The notes: a model not told the origin generated them from the letters alone. Shown: positions 45,370 through 54,135, counted from the stretch's first letter. The stretch: DNA of 64,000 nucleotides from Bacteroides_E sp964528875 (GCA_964528875.1 CAZGUI010000002.1:1-64000); one strand, 5' to 3'. Made by a program: numbers and translations.

Positions 45370-46113
45370 TCAATTAGGGAGAACAAACAAGAGACCTACT
45401 AATACACCAATGCTTAAAGGTATAATTAAAAGCAACACAAAGAACCAGAGTAAGAGTAAAAATCTGTTCCAAAAAGGATAATTGGAGAACACTCGCATAT
45501 ACATATACAGGTAGATTATTGAGGATAAAAATAACTGTAAGTAAATTCCAGTACTTTGTTTTCTTATAAAATAAAGAATAGGAAGAGATAATATAAGCAT
45601 GATAAGTCCCAGACCGGTAACATAAGTGTTTATTATTAAATGTTCTCCAAAATTATATTTACTTCTCCTAAAAACCAGAAAAGTAGCAAGAGATGTAAAA
45701 GGAAGTAAAGCAAGATTGATTATTCCATAATATTCTAACATCCAATGATTAATCTGATTATATTTATCCACTGACAATCCCTCTCCATCAGTTAGCCATG
45801 TACTGTTATAACTTATGGATATATCTAGAAAAATCGCAAGAAAGGCATAAATCGTAGCTGTTAATAATAAAAAATTAAAAGGTTTGAAATACTGTATACG
45901 CTTTCCTGCCAAATAATCTCTCAACATCTGTCCTGGATGGAGAAATAACTCTTTTGTAGTATACAAAAAGCCTTTATCTACTTGAAAAAGAACATAAACA
46001 AAGTCATACAACAAATCGACCATATTTATTCTCTTCGTTTGGGAGGATTGCCCGCAGTTTGAACAAAAGTTTCCTTTCAACGGGTTATTACAATTCTTAC
46101 AGTTCTGATTCAT
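45370..46113 (-). CDS. DUF3667 zinc-ribbon membrane protein
   Basis: A 247-residue protein with an N-terminal zinc ribbon (CKNC at 5-8 and CSNC at 17-20), then 'FLHPGQMLRDYLAGKRIQYF' and 'KPFNFLLLTATIYAFL', the DUF3667 signature, and about five transmembrane helices. The function of the family is unknown. A minus-strand -7-like box (TAGTTTTG) lies at 46143-46150. Confidence 0.85.
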   Translation of the reverse strand: MNQNCKNCNNPLKGNFCSNCGQSSQTKRINMVDLLYDFVYVLFQVDKGFLYTTKELFLHPGQMLRDYLAGKRIQYFKPFNFLLLTATIYAFLAIFLDISISYNSTWLTDGEGLSVDKYNQINHWMLEYYGIINLALLPFTSLATFLVFRRSKYNFGEHLIINTYVTGLGLIMLILSLPILYFIRKQSTGIYLQLFLSSIIYLYMYMRVFSNYPFWNRFLLLLWFFVLLLIIPLSIGVLVGLLFVLPN

Positions 46114-46506
46114 AGGGATTCAAACAAGCATTATAATTCAAACAAAACTACAATAGTTTACTGATCTCAAAGGATAAAATTCATACAGCTATTTCAAAAC
46201 TCCTTTATTACAGGTTAAATGAAGATACAGCTATCTAACATTTATCAGCTAACTTATACTAGATAAACAACCTAAAGCTTTCGCAACTTCAGTTCAATAC
46301 AATTATCTCAGCAGCTTTTGATCGGATAAAGATAAAAGATTATTTGAATTGTTTTTTTACTTTTCTGTCTCTGTTGATTTAGGCTTGACTGGTAATAATT
46401 GGTATTTAATTAGTAATGTTAAGGTAGTGAAAATTAAATATGAACATTACATTGTTCATAGAAACCCATTAAAAATCACAATGGACGTAGGTTTATAGAA
46501 TTAAAA
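46114..46506. other. Intergenic, possible coding remnant
   Basis: A 393-bp gap. A frame on the + strand is open from about 46340 to a TAG at 46496-46498 and reads 'GLTGNNWYLISNVKVVKIKY', but it has no good start and no known family, so I treat it as noise or a decayed fragment. No RNA or strong hairpin was found. Confidence 0.3.
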
Positions 46507-46977
46507 TCAACGTATAGCCAAAGTCAACAGTAATGCAACAAGTAGATAGGCTATATAACAAAAAGCTGTTATGCCAATAGAAATAATAAGCTGAAACCCT
46601 ACTTTTTTCTCTTTTCTGAGAAATCCATAAATGGTGTTTGTTCCTAGAATACCCAATATAGCACCAATAACTCCTCCTACAAATATTAATAACAAAGGCA
46701 GTACTCCAAGTATGTATTCCAAAGTATTCAACTTTTCTTCTAGAAGCTGTTTTTTGCCTCTAAAAACAGCCGAAAAAGTAAAGTCAAGCCCTCTTTTGAT
46801 TTCCATATATTCTTTTCCGGAATCGGTTTCAATCAGAAATTTCATCTTCAGCAGACCTTCTTTTTTCAGTTCAATACCATTTTGATATAACTTAGGATGA
46901 CCAAATATACCATACACGAGTTTCATTTCGCTATTAAGTCCTTCTACCCTAAAGGGAATTTCTGTTTTACTAAACAT
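46507..46977 (-). CDS. Two-helix membrane protein, hypothetical
   Basis: A 156-residue protein with a beta-rich N-terminal half (about 1-80: 'MKLVYGIFGHPKLYQNGIEL', then KKEGLLKMKFLIETDSG) and two transmembrane helices (about 92-115 and 128-155) joined by a short basic loop. I do not recognise the family. A -7 box (TATCTTTG, minus strand, 47020-47027) lies about 45 nt upstream. It is the last chromosomal gene before the tRNA-Cys island boundary. Confidence 0.65.
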   Translation of the reverse strand: MFSKTEIPFRVEGLNSEMKLVYGIFGHPKLYQNGIELKKEGLLKMKFLIETDSGKEYMEIKRGLDFTFSAVFRGKKQLLEEKLNTLEYILGVLPLLLIFVGGVIGAILGILGTNTIYGFLRKEKKVGFQLIISIGITAFCYIAYLLVALLLTLAIR

Positions 46978-47137
46978 AGTTATTTCAGTTACAATTAATC
47001 AGTAGTGTGTTATCTTTCTCAAAGATAAAATTTATATTAAAACTATATGCATTAAAACTAGTTCTTACAGCTAATAAGAAGTGAGTCATCAAGAACAGAC
47101 TAATCTAACTAAGTCTTACTTCATCTCATATAGAATA

Positions 47138-47225
47138 TTTCCCCTCTTTGCTCCCCTATAAAATAAAGAAGCTCCGAAGTTGTTGATTATAAACACTTTC
47201 GGAGCTTTCCTTGAGGTACCTGGCA
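47138..47225. repeat. Left attachment-site direct repeat of the tRNA-Cys island
   Basis: 88 bp identical to 51172-51259, offset by 4034 bp. It contains a copy of the last 12 nt of tRNA-Cys (to TGGCA at 47225) and the tRNA terminator hairpin (47169-47178 with 47198-47207). The sequences diverge immediately on both sides. This is the classical footprint of site-specific integration into a tRNA 3' end. Confidence 0.9.
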
Positions 47226-47516
47226 AACTACTTAACATGCTGATAACATAGCAGTTAAGATTTATCCTTAGTTTTACATACAGTGCCTTAAATTAATGGG
47301 AAGTTCATAAATATATGAATCGTTTATATTCCAGAATAGCTTGATAGTGGATAATGCTCTTTAAATAAAGAAAAGAAAACAAATAACTGGAGCGAAATTT
47401 TGCTTTTGAGGCTATTTGCGTACCTTGTATCGAGAGATAAGTATTATCTTAGGGGAAATTAGTTTAAAGGATTTAGAGGCTTGTAAATAGGGGATAAAAA
47501 AGCTGAATTTGGGATT
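47226..47516. other. Island left end, non-coding
   Basis: About 290 bp between the left repeat and the first island gene. No gene is seen. The first bases (AACTACTTA) also follow the degenerate internal att-like copy at 49062-49070, so they may be a conserved element end. Confidence 0.4.
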
Positions 47517-48548
47517 ATGGTAAAGTTGAATAATTATAAATATAAATTTAGAGGAGGTATTGATTCTTTCGATAAAGAAGGAAAATCCCTCTTTGAGAGA
47601 GATATTGAAACTCTTGTAAATAATAGAATTTACCTTCCTACTAAGGATATGCTAAATGATCCTACTGAGGGATTTTATAACGACTCTTCTATTATTTCTT
47701 TTTTAGATATATTTAAAGAGTATTCTAATAATGTAAGACTTGCCTATAAAGGTCTTCGTGATAAATTCTCAAAAGTAGGAGTATATTCGTTGAGTAATAG
47801 AGTCGATAATGAATTATTGTGGGCTTATTATGGTAGTGGTCACTATGGCTTTGCTATTGAATATAACATTGATATACTTAAAGAGTCTATAAATCATAAT
47901 AAATATTTTCAGTTTATATTTGATTTTGATGTTGATTACGTTGAAAATATTCCTAAAGCCGATTTATCTATTTTTAAAGGTAAGAGTACTAATGAAACCT
48001 TAAAAATATATCTTGGTTCTAAATCTTTATCTTGGGAACATGAAAAAGAATATCGCCTTATAGTTGACGATAATGGGTTATTTGATATTGATTATAGAGC
48101 TGTTAAAGGTATTTATTTTGGATACAGAATGGAAGATACTGAAATCGATTATATAATGAATAAATTAAAGGGACGAGCTTTAAAGTATTATAAAATGAAT
48201 CTAATCGAAGAGTCTTATAAATTTCAACCCGAAAAAATAGAAGACAGGTATCTTGATTCTCCTAAATACATTGTAAATAATCTTTCTTATAATGTTGAAG
48301 ATTTACTTATTACAGAAGAGTTTTTAGGAAAAGAAGCTTACGTATATAAGGATAAATTAATCGAAGCTATTGAAATTGTAAAATATGAGCCTTTGATAAC
48401 TAAAATATATATTGCTACTATTAGTATGGAGCATGGAAGTCCTGAATTTAGAATATTTGCCTATACTAAATCTGGTATCCCTCCGACTAAATCTTTTTTC
48501 TTTAAGTTAGATACTAATAATGAGCTTGTAAAAATTGATAATAATTGA
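47517..48548 (+). CDS. DUF2971-family protein (island cargo)
   Basis: A 343-residue soluble protein of the DUF2971 type: 'NRIYLPTKDMLNDPTEGFYN', 'VGVYSLSNRVDNELLWAYYG', 'GHYGFAIEYN' and 'SLSWEHEKEYRLIV'. The family is widespread in accessory regions and sometimes found near defence genes; its biochemical function is unknown. The gene is very A+T-rich, more so than flanking chromosomal genes, consistent with transfer. A 138-residue membrane-tailed protein follows 15 bp later, so they form a probable two-gene unit. Confidence 0.82.
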   Translation: MVKLNNYKYKFRGGIDSFDKEGKSLFERDIETLVNNRIYLPTKDMLNDPTEGFYNDSSIISFLDIFKEYSNNVRLAYKGLRDKFSKVGVYSLSNRVDNELLWAYYGSGHYGFAIEYNIDILKESINHNKYFQFIFDFDVDYVENIPKADLSIFKGKSTNETLKIYLGSKSLSWEHEKEYRLIVDDNGLFDIDYRAVKGIYFGYRMEDTEIDYIMNKLKGRALKYYKMNLIEESYKFQPEKIEDRYLDSPKYIVNNLSYNVEDLLITEEFLGKEAYVYKDKLIEAIEIVKYEPLITKIYIATISMEHGSPEFRIFAYTKSGIPPTKSFFFKLDTNNELVKIDNN

Positions 48549-48563
48549 AAAAATACCATAAGA

Positions 48564-48980
48564 ATGACTCATAATGAAAAATTAGATGCTATTTTGCTTG
48601 GACTACTATCCCGTGTTAGAACGAGAATAGAAAAAAAAGGTATAGATGATGAAAGATTAACTTTGGATTTTATCTGTAAAGCTCTTTTTGAGAATAAAGG
48701 GCATGAGGATTGGGAAACTGAATTTTTAAAAAGAAGATTACTTTCTGATGGTATGATAGAGTTTAATCTCTATGAAAATAGAGAATTGCCCGATATAACG
48801 GATTTGGGAATTAAGTTTATTCAGGATGGCGGTTATAAGAATGAAGGATTTAATAAAAACTTGGAGAGAGAACTTCGTTTGGAAAATTTGAAAAGTGCTA
48901 AAAGAAGTAAAATAGCCCTTGTTGTTTCGGTTATCTCCGTATTATTATCTGCTATTTATACTATTATTGCAATATTCTAA
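48564..48980 (+). CDS. Small tail-anchored protein (island cargo), hypothetical
   Basis: A 138-residue protein. The first 95 residues are helical and resemble a winged-helix fold ('TLDFICKALFENKGHEDWET', 'LKRRLLSDGMIEFNLYENRE', 'LPDITDLGIKFIQDGG'). A basic coiled stretch (100-115) leads to one C-terminal transmembrane helix (about 116-137). I do not recognise the family. It is 15 bp downstream of the DUF2971 gene, and the pair would place a soluble effector near a membrane partner. Confidence 0.65.
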   Translation: MTHNEKLDAILLGLLSRVRTRIEKKGIDDERLTLDFICKALFENKGHEDWETEFLKRRLLSDGMIEFNLYENRELPDITDLGIKFIQDGGYKNEGFNKNLERELRLENLKSAKRSKIALVVSVISVLLSAIYTIIAIF

Positions 48981-48995
48981 TAAGATTGACTTATC

Positions 48996-49070
48996 CGCCC
49001 CTATAAGCTCCTAACTCGTAAATAATAAACGTTTTAAGAGCTTGCTTTGAGGTTCCTGGCGAACTACTTA
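48996..49070. repeat. Degenerate internal copy of the island attachment repeat
   Basis: A diverged version of the 88-bp repeat: GCCCCTATAA, CTCC, AATAATAAAC, GAGCTT, TTGAGGTTCCTGGC, then GAACTACTTA, in the same order and orientation as 47150-47234. A further fragment (GTCTTACTT to GCGCCCCTATAA, 49165-49199) resembles the left flank. It splits the island into two modules of about 1.9 and 2.1 kb. Confidence 0.65.
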
Positions 49071-49325
49071 TCTGTCTGTATATTAGATGATTGACGCTTA
49101 AAAGTTGTTTTAGAAGAGGTTATAAAACAATAGAATATTTAGTAAAACACTAGACTTTGTTTAGGTCTTACTTTTGCGCCCCCTATTGCGCCCCTATAAC
49201 TTGTTGTATTTCCTGATTTATATTATATGCTTGAAAATGCAAATGGATATTGATTAAAGAATCGATAGGCTCTAATAGGAATATAAGAATACTTTAACTA
49301 TGTTTGGAATACAAAATACTTTACT

Positions 49326-50102
49326 ATGATTCATGCATTATTACATAATAAATTAAAAGATTCTTTTAGTGATCCACACTTTAAACCCTCAGAAGACAGT
49401 CTCACTTCATCCATCATTGGTTTACTTAGTTATTTGCCTGATAATATATTCTGGAAATTGCTAAAAAACAGCTGTGGCATACAGTCTTCTCTACCCGAAG
49501 ATATTGGAGAAATATTATCTATTAACTTTTGGGATAAATTGATGGCAGATGGAGTACATAACTCGACTTATGTAGAGCCTGATGTTTGGATAGAATGTCG
49601 CGATTGTGATATAATTATTGAGGCTAAGAAATATGATTCATGGGGGCAAGAGATGGATCAATGGAAAAAGGAAATTCTATCTTATAGTAAAACTTTTGAG
49701 GATAATAAGCACTTAATATTTATAGCCTTGGGAGGAAATGTCTCTTTACAAGATTATATATTAGATATTGATGGAAATACCTATACTATTTATACATCTA
49801 GCTGGTATAATCTATTGAACGAAGTTGATAAATATCTAACCTATCTATTATCCGATTCTATATCTAGAGAGGAAAGAGGCTATATTCGATTGTTAAATGA
49901 TCTTATAACTATATTTGCTAAACATGGCTATCTTAAAACAGAATGGTTAGATAGCATGGAGCATATCAAGATTAACCGAAATAGCACTAGTTCTATTTCT
50001 GAGTTTTGGGAATTTGACAATAAGATATTATTGCAAGATTTTTATAAGCCTTACAAACATATAACTACTAATAATATATCTGATATATGGAAAATAAACT
50101 AA
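49326..50102 (+). CDS. PD-(D/E)XK nuclease-like protein (island cargo)
   Basis: A 258-residue soluble protein. The putative active site reads E23 (in 'PSEDSL'), P85-D86 (in 'YVEPDVWIE'), and E99-x-K101 (in 'IIIEAKKYD'), with Q109 eight residues on, matching the order of a PD-(D/E)XK restriction-like fold. The rest matches no family I know. Its stop overlaps the start of the next gene by 16 bp, so the two are translationally linked. Location in a tRNA island and a nuclease core suggest a defence or anti-element role; this is inferred. Confidence 0.75.
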   Translation: MIHALLHNKLKDSFSDPHFKPSEDSLTSSIIGLLSYLPDNIFWKLLKNSCGIQSSLPEDIGEILSINFWDKLMADGVHNSTYVEPDVWIECRDCDIIIEAKKYDSWGQEMDQWKKEILSYSKTFEDNKHLIFIALGGNVSLQDYILDIDGNTYTIYTSSWYNLLNEVDKYLTYLLSDSISREERGYIRLLNDLITIFAKHGYLKTEWLDSMEHIKINRNSTSSISEFWEFDNKILLQDFYKPYKHITTNNISDIWKIN

Positions 50103-50731
50103 AAGAATTCAATGATGCTTTGTGTGATGTACGTAAAGCTCATAGGCTAATCTATTCATATCAGCAACGAATGTTGGATTTAGCGTACTTCATTAAAACA
50201 AAACTAGATTTTCCGGATTTTCAAGCAAAAAAAGGATTTTCAGAAGATATTTCGAAGAATCGAAGGAGTAAATACCTGAGAATATGGAATGATATGTGGG
50301 CATGGGATTTTATTTACTCTTATATGTTTGAATATTATTTAGGAGAAATAGAATTAGATAATGGCGATAGCTGTGCATTAAGTATAATACAATATTCTGA
50401 CACTGGATATTTTGATGCGGATGGAGAGAGTAGAACAGATATAAATTCATTTGCCGAGGAGGAGGAATCTGCAAGTAAACTACTTTTTATTTTAGAAGTA
50501 AAACCCAGAAAAAAAAAGTGGATATGGGATATAGACGAAATATCATTAGATAAAGAATACGGCTCGTCAAAACATGTAAAAGATTTATTGATATCAGATA
50601 AAGGAAATATGCAAGTACTATACTCATTTACACTTAACCGCTTTTTAAATGAGAAAACATCGTTGAACGCATTGCATGAGTTTGTAGATTATTGTAAGAA
50701 TAATGATGTAGTTGAATTAAGTATTATCTAA
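50087..50731 (+). CDS. Unknown partner of the PD-(D/E)XK protein (island cargo)
   Basis: A 214-residue acidic, soluble protein without recognised domain. The N-terminal 35 residues are helical ('FNDALCDVRKAHRLIYSYQQ'). Tryptophan-rich stretches follow ('IWNDMWAWDFIYSYMFEYYL' and 'KKKWIWDIDEISL'). The C-terminus is helical ('NALHEFVDYCKNN'). It overlaps the nuclease gene by 16 bp, which argues that the two products work together, for example as nuclease plus sensor or inhibitor. No homologous system comes to mind. Confidence 0.65.
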   Translation: MENKLKEFNDALCDVRKAHRLIYSYQQRMLDLAYFIKTKLDFPDFQAKKGFSEDISKNRRSKYLRIWNDMWAWDFIYSYMFEYYLGEIELDNGDSCALSIIQYSDTGYFDADGESRTDINSFAEEEESASKLLFILEVKPRKKKWIWDIDEISLDKEYGSSKHVKDLLISDKGNMQVLYSFTLNRFLNEKTSLNALHEFVDYCKNNDVVELSII

Positions 50732-50895
50732 CGTACTTGAAATAGAACTCTTTTATAAGAAATACATATAAAAAAGTACTAAATAATAGATTTTTAAATA
50801 TTCTAGCTATTCTCTTTCCCCTTTGATGCATCTCAAGTAGCTTAGTGTATGAAAGCTACACACTAATCGTAAAATGGTGGACTGTTCTAATTTAA

Positions 50896-51024
50896 AAATG
50901 TATTCGAACAGATAAACTCGTAAAACACAATGGTAAATATCCTATCTACCTTCGTATTCGGGTTGGATATAAAAAATGAATCTCCTTTAGTATCCTTTTT
51001 TATTCCCGACTTAAGTTATATCAT
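50896..51024 (+). pseudogene. Tyrosine integrase remnant (N-terminal arm-binding domain)
   Basis: The frame reads 'LVKHNGKYPIYLRIRVGYKK', then an in-frame TGA (50977-50979), then 'ISFSILFYSRL'. The pattern NGKYPIYLRI-V-x-K-x-ISFSI matches the arm DNA-binding domain at the start of Bacteroidetes tyrosine recombinases. No catalytic domain remains before the tRNA. Its place next to the attachment repeat fits a decayed integrase of the island. Confidence 0.6.
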
Positions 51025-51171
51025 TGATTTATAAGTATCTTAAATAAATATCAGTCTATGTACCCTACTGATGAGATAGAAATTATTACTACAAACTATG
51101 CTCTTTTTGTTAATGAGTATGGAATTCAATTCAAAGAAGCTTGTAATTAAATTAGATGTAATTTTCTATTC

Positions 51172-51259
51172 TTTCCCCTCTTTGCTCCCCTATAAAATAA
51201 AGAAGCTCCGAAGTTGTTGATTATAAACACTTTCGGAGCTTTCCTTGAGGTACCTGGCA
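51172..51259. repeat. Right attachment-site direct repeat (overlaps tRNA-Cys 3' end)
   Basis: 88 bp identical to 47138-47225. It covers the last 12 nt of the intact tRNA-Cys (51248-51259) and the downstream hairpin. The intact tRNA is here, so this is the tRNA-proximal end of the island. Confidence 0.9.
51203..51241 (-). terminator. tRNA-Cys terminator hairpin
   Basis: Arms AAGCTCCGAA (51203-51212) and TTCGGAGCTT (51232-51241), with a moderately T-rich tail on the minus strand. It is duplicated in the left island repeat. Confidence 0.65.
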
Positions 51260-51318
51260 GATTCGAACTGCCGTCGACGGTTTTGCAGACCGCTACCTAG
51301 CCACTCGGTCAAGGTACC
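51248..51318 (-). tRNA. tRNA-Cys (GCA)
   Basis: The minus strand folds as a complete tRNA: acceptor GGTACCT/AGGTACC with discriminator T, anticodon stem GCGGT/ACCGT flanking the GCA anticodon ('CTGCAAA'), and T-arm GGCAG-TTCGAAT-CTGCC. CCA is not encoded. It is the integration target of the adjacent island. Confidence 0.95.
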
Positions 51319-51373
51319 ATTCTGTTGCGATTGCGACTGCAAAGATAAAACAGTTTTTTTATAAAACCAATCT

Positions 51374-51589
51374 TTACTCGCTCTTTTTACTCTTTTTATC
51401 CACTTCGTTGTCGCATTGCATCTGGTTTTGCTTGAATTGATCTTTCAAGTTACAACCTGACGCACAACTATCGCATGGACTTTTTCCTTGTTTTGTTTTC
51501 TTTACAAAAGAAAAGATATGAGAAAGAATCCATCCGGCACAACCTAAAACGACTAGATATACTATAATTTCTTGTGTTGACATATTCAT
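51374..51589 (-). CDS. FeoB-associated Cys-rich membrane protein
   Basis: A 71-residue protein with one transmembrane helix (about 8-26) and a cytoplasmic tail bearing CDSCASGC and a further Cys, the FeoB_associated signature. It starts 2 bp after the feoAB stop, so it is in the same transcript. Such proteins are thought to assist ferrous iron uptake, perhaps by handling Fe(II) at the inner face; the exact role is unproven. ATG at codon 3 is an alternative start. Confidence 0.88.
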   Translation of the reverse strand: MNMSTQEIIVYLVVLGCAGWILSHIFSFVKKTKQGKSPCDSCASGCNLKDQFKQNQMQCDNEVDKKSKKSE

Positions 51590-51591
51590 TT

Positions 51592-54084
51592 CTATATAAA
51601 GAGTAATCCTATTCTATAAAACACAAAGGAGACTATCCAAGCTAGGCCTGTGGTATAAAGTGCTGTAAACAATGCCCATTTCCACCCTCCTGCTTCCTGT
51701 TTAATGGCTACTAAAACAGCCACACAGGGCAAATAAATTAAGGTGAACACCATGTAACAAAATGCAACCAATGGAGTTACTCCATTTTCTGCCAACTTAT
51801 TTCCTATGTTTGTACTCTCTCCATCATCTGCATAGAGTACTCCTAATGTACTTACAACTAATTCTTTTGCTCCTAATCCGGACAACAAACCTACTCCCAG
51901 CTTCCAATCAAAACCTAAAGGTTCTATTACAGGCTCTATAGCTTTTCCTATTTTACCAATGTATGAATTTTCTTGTTGCTCTTGAGAAGATTCATATTGT
52001 TCTCCATTTGGATAATAACCTAAGAACCAAATAAAAATTGAAGCGATTAGAATAATACCTCCCATCTTCTTTAGGTATATCAAACCTCTTTCCCAAGTAT
52101 GTCGAAAAATTGATTTTGATGTAGGTATACGATAAGGGGGTAACTCCATTACAAAGGGTGTGTTATCTCCTTTCTTTAATACTTTACTAAATATCTTGGC
52201 CATACCTACAGCCAAAAGTATTCCTAAAGCATAAATCGTCAACAACATTACTCCTGCATGATTCGGGAAAAAAGTACCGATTAGAACCAAATAGATCGGT
52301 AGCCGAGCACTACACGACATCAGCGGGTTTACAAGCATCGTAATTAAACGAGTTTTTCGACTCTCTATAGTGCGTGTGGCCATAATTGCAGGAACATTAC
52401 ATCCAAAGCCCATTAATAGAGGAATAAACGATTTTCCATGTAAACCCATTTTATGCATCACTTTGTCCATAATGAAAGCCGCCCGAGCCATATACCCCGA
52501 ATCTTCCATCAAAGAAATAAAGAAATAAAGAATTAAAATGTTAGGTAAAAAAACAATAACCCCTCCTACTCCACTAATCACACCATCTACTAGGAGTTCT
52601 TTCAGCGGTCCATCGGACATATTTCCTCGGATAAACTCTCCCAATTGATCAACTAACCATTCTATTCCCATCATTGGATATTCACCAATGATAAAAGTCC
52701 CCATAAAAGTGATGTACATAAATAAAAAGAAAATGGGAAACCCCCAGAACTTATGGGTAACAATGGAGTCTATTAGCTTTGTAGTCTGACGTTGATCGGT
52801 ATGATTTTCCTTATAGGTTTGACGTAAGGCTCCATCAATAAAGGCATATTTAGCATCGGTCATCACAGACTCGGCATTCTCCTTGTAGTGTGTTGAAATT
52901 TTCTTAATCATCTCTTGTTGACGCTTGAAAATCTCCTCGCTATTAGGCAAATCTGCTACTACCTTCTCCACCTCTTTATCACTTTCCAAAAGCTTAATCG
53001 CCAAGAATCGAAAACAATAAGAGGACTGCATCTCTTTATTTTTGGACAACTCGTCCTTTAGGTAATCAATTGCTTTTTCTAAATAGTGGCCGTGATTAAT
53101 ATGGATATGTCTAAAAACCTTTGAAGCCTCGGCTGAACCCGTTGAAGTATAATCTTCTACGTGCTTACCATGCTTTGCCTCATCCACGTGTTCATGATGC
53201 CATTCTTGAATCTCTTTCAGAATTTGAGGATCAATATTCCCTTCTTTATCTAAAAAATCGGCCCCCTCATACATATTTATGATTACGTGAAAAAGATCAT
53301 CAATTCCCTTATTTTTTGTAGAAACAGTAGGAATCATGGGTACGCCTAGCATCTTACTCAACGTAATATGATCTAGCTCATTCTTACTTTGTTCCAATTC
53401 ATCGTACATATTTAAGGCAATGACCATACGTACGTTCATATCAATGAGTTGCGTGGTTAAATATAAGTTACGCTCCAAATTAGTAGAATCGACTACATTA
53501 ATTAAAATATCCGGTGTTTCTTCTACAATATGCTTGCGAACGAAAACTTCTTCAGGCGTATAGGCAGTTAAAGAATAAGTACCGGGTAAATCAACAATAC
53601 GGAAACGATAACCTTCAAAATCAAAAAAACCTTCCTTTGAATCAACCGTTACTCCACCATAATTACCTACTTTTTCGTGAGCTCCTGAAGCTATATTAAA
53701 TAAGGTGGTTTTCCCACAATTTGGATTACCAACTAAAGCAACATTTATGGTTTTACGTTTATCCATTGCAATATGACGCAACTCATCTTCAGGCACTTCA
53801 ACATTTTCATAAAGCTCTTCATAAGCCTTGGTTTGGTCTATTAAAAGCTCACGAGCTTCTTTTTCACCAACCACCTCAATCATCTTAGCCTCTTCTCTTC
53901 TTAGCGAAATATCATAGCCCATGACCCTGTATTTGATAGGGTCTTTCAGTGGAGCATTCAGAATAACTTCCACTGTTTTCCCTTTAATAAAGCCCATCTC
54001 TACAATACGTTTTCTAAACCCACCGTGACCTAGGACTTTAACTATGACACCACGCTCTCCTGTCTGCAAATCTGATAATCGCAT
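51592..54084 (-). CDS. feoB: FeoA-FeoB fusion ferrous iron transporter
   Basis: An 830-residue inner-membrane Fe(II) transporter. Residues 1-72 are a FeoA SH3-like domain ('LSDLQTGERGVIVKVLGHGG'). The GTPase domain has G1 GNPNCGKT at 119-126, switch residues 'GNYGGVTVD', G3 'DLPGTYSL' and G4 'ALNMYDE'. The membrane part has two inverted Gate motifs ('GFGCNVPAIMATRTI', 'ARLPIYLVLIGTFF', 'LSGLGAKELVVSTLG'). FeoA-FeoB fusion is usual in Bacteroidetes. A consensus promoter lies at 54136-54167, and the FeoB-associated gene follows. Confidence 0.95.
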   Translation of the reverse strand: MRLSDLQTGERGVIVKVLGHGGFRKRIVEMGFIKGKTVEVILNAPLKDPIKYRVMGYDISLRREEAKMIEVVGEKEARELLIDQTKAYEELYENVEVPEDELRHIAMDKRKTINVALVGNPNCGKTTLFNIASGAHEKVGNYGGVTVDSKEGFFDFEGYRFRIVDLPGTYSLTAYTPEEVFVRKHIVEETPDILINVVDSTNLERNLYLTTQLIDMNVRMVIALNMYDELEQSKNELDHITLSKMLGVPMIPTVSTKNKGIDDLFHVIINMYEGADFLDKEGNIDPQILKEIQEWHHEHVDEAKHGKHVEDYTSTGSAEASKVFRHIHINHGHYLEKAIDYLKDELSKNKEMQSSYCFRFLAIKLLESDKEVEKVVADLPNSEEIFKRQQEMIKKISTHYKENAESVMTDAKYAFIDGALRQTYKENHTDQRQTTKLIDSIVTHKFWGFPIFFLFMYITFMGTFIIGEYPMMGIEWLVDQLGEFIRGNMSDGPLKELLVDGVISGVGGVIVFLPNILILYFFISLMEDSGYMARAAFIMDKVMHKMGLHGKSFIPLLMGFGCNVPAIMATRTIESRKTRLITMLVNPLMSCSARLPIYLVLIGTFFPNHAGVMLLTIYALGILLAVGMAKIFSKVLKKGDNTPFVMELPPYRIPTSKSIFRHTWERGLIYLKKMGGIILIASIFIWFLGYYPNGEQYESSQEQQENSYIGKIGKAIEPVIEPLGFDWKLGVGLLSGLGAKELVVSTLGVLYADDGESTNIGNKLAENGVTPLVAFCYMVFTLIYLPCVAVLVAIKQEAGGWKWALFTALYTTGLAWIVSFVFYRIGLLFI

Positions 54085-54135
54085 ATCTTTCTTACCTAAT
54101 TAACTCAATACTCCTAATTTAAAACTATTGGACTA

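Noticed and set aside
46340..46498. Possible small + strand gene before the two-helix membrane protein
   Set aside because: There is no good start codon, no known family, and the translation is typical of A+T-rich random sequence; kept only as a note in the gap entry.
47138..47225. Second tRNA-Cys gene
   Set aside because: Only the last 12 nt of the tRNA are present; the rest of the cloverleaf is missing and the sequence diverges at 47226. It is an attachment-site duplicate.
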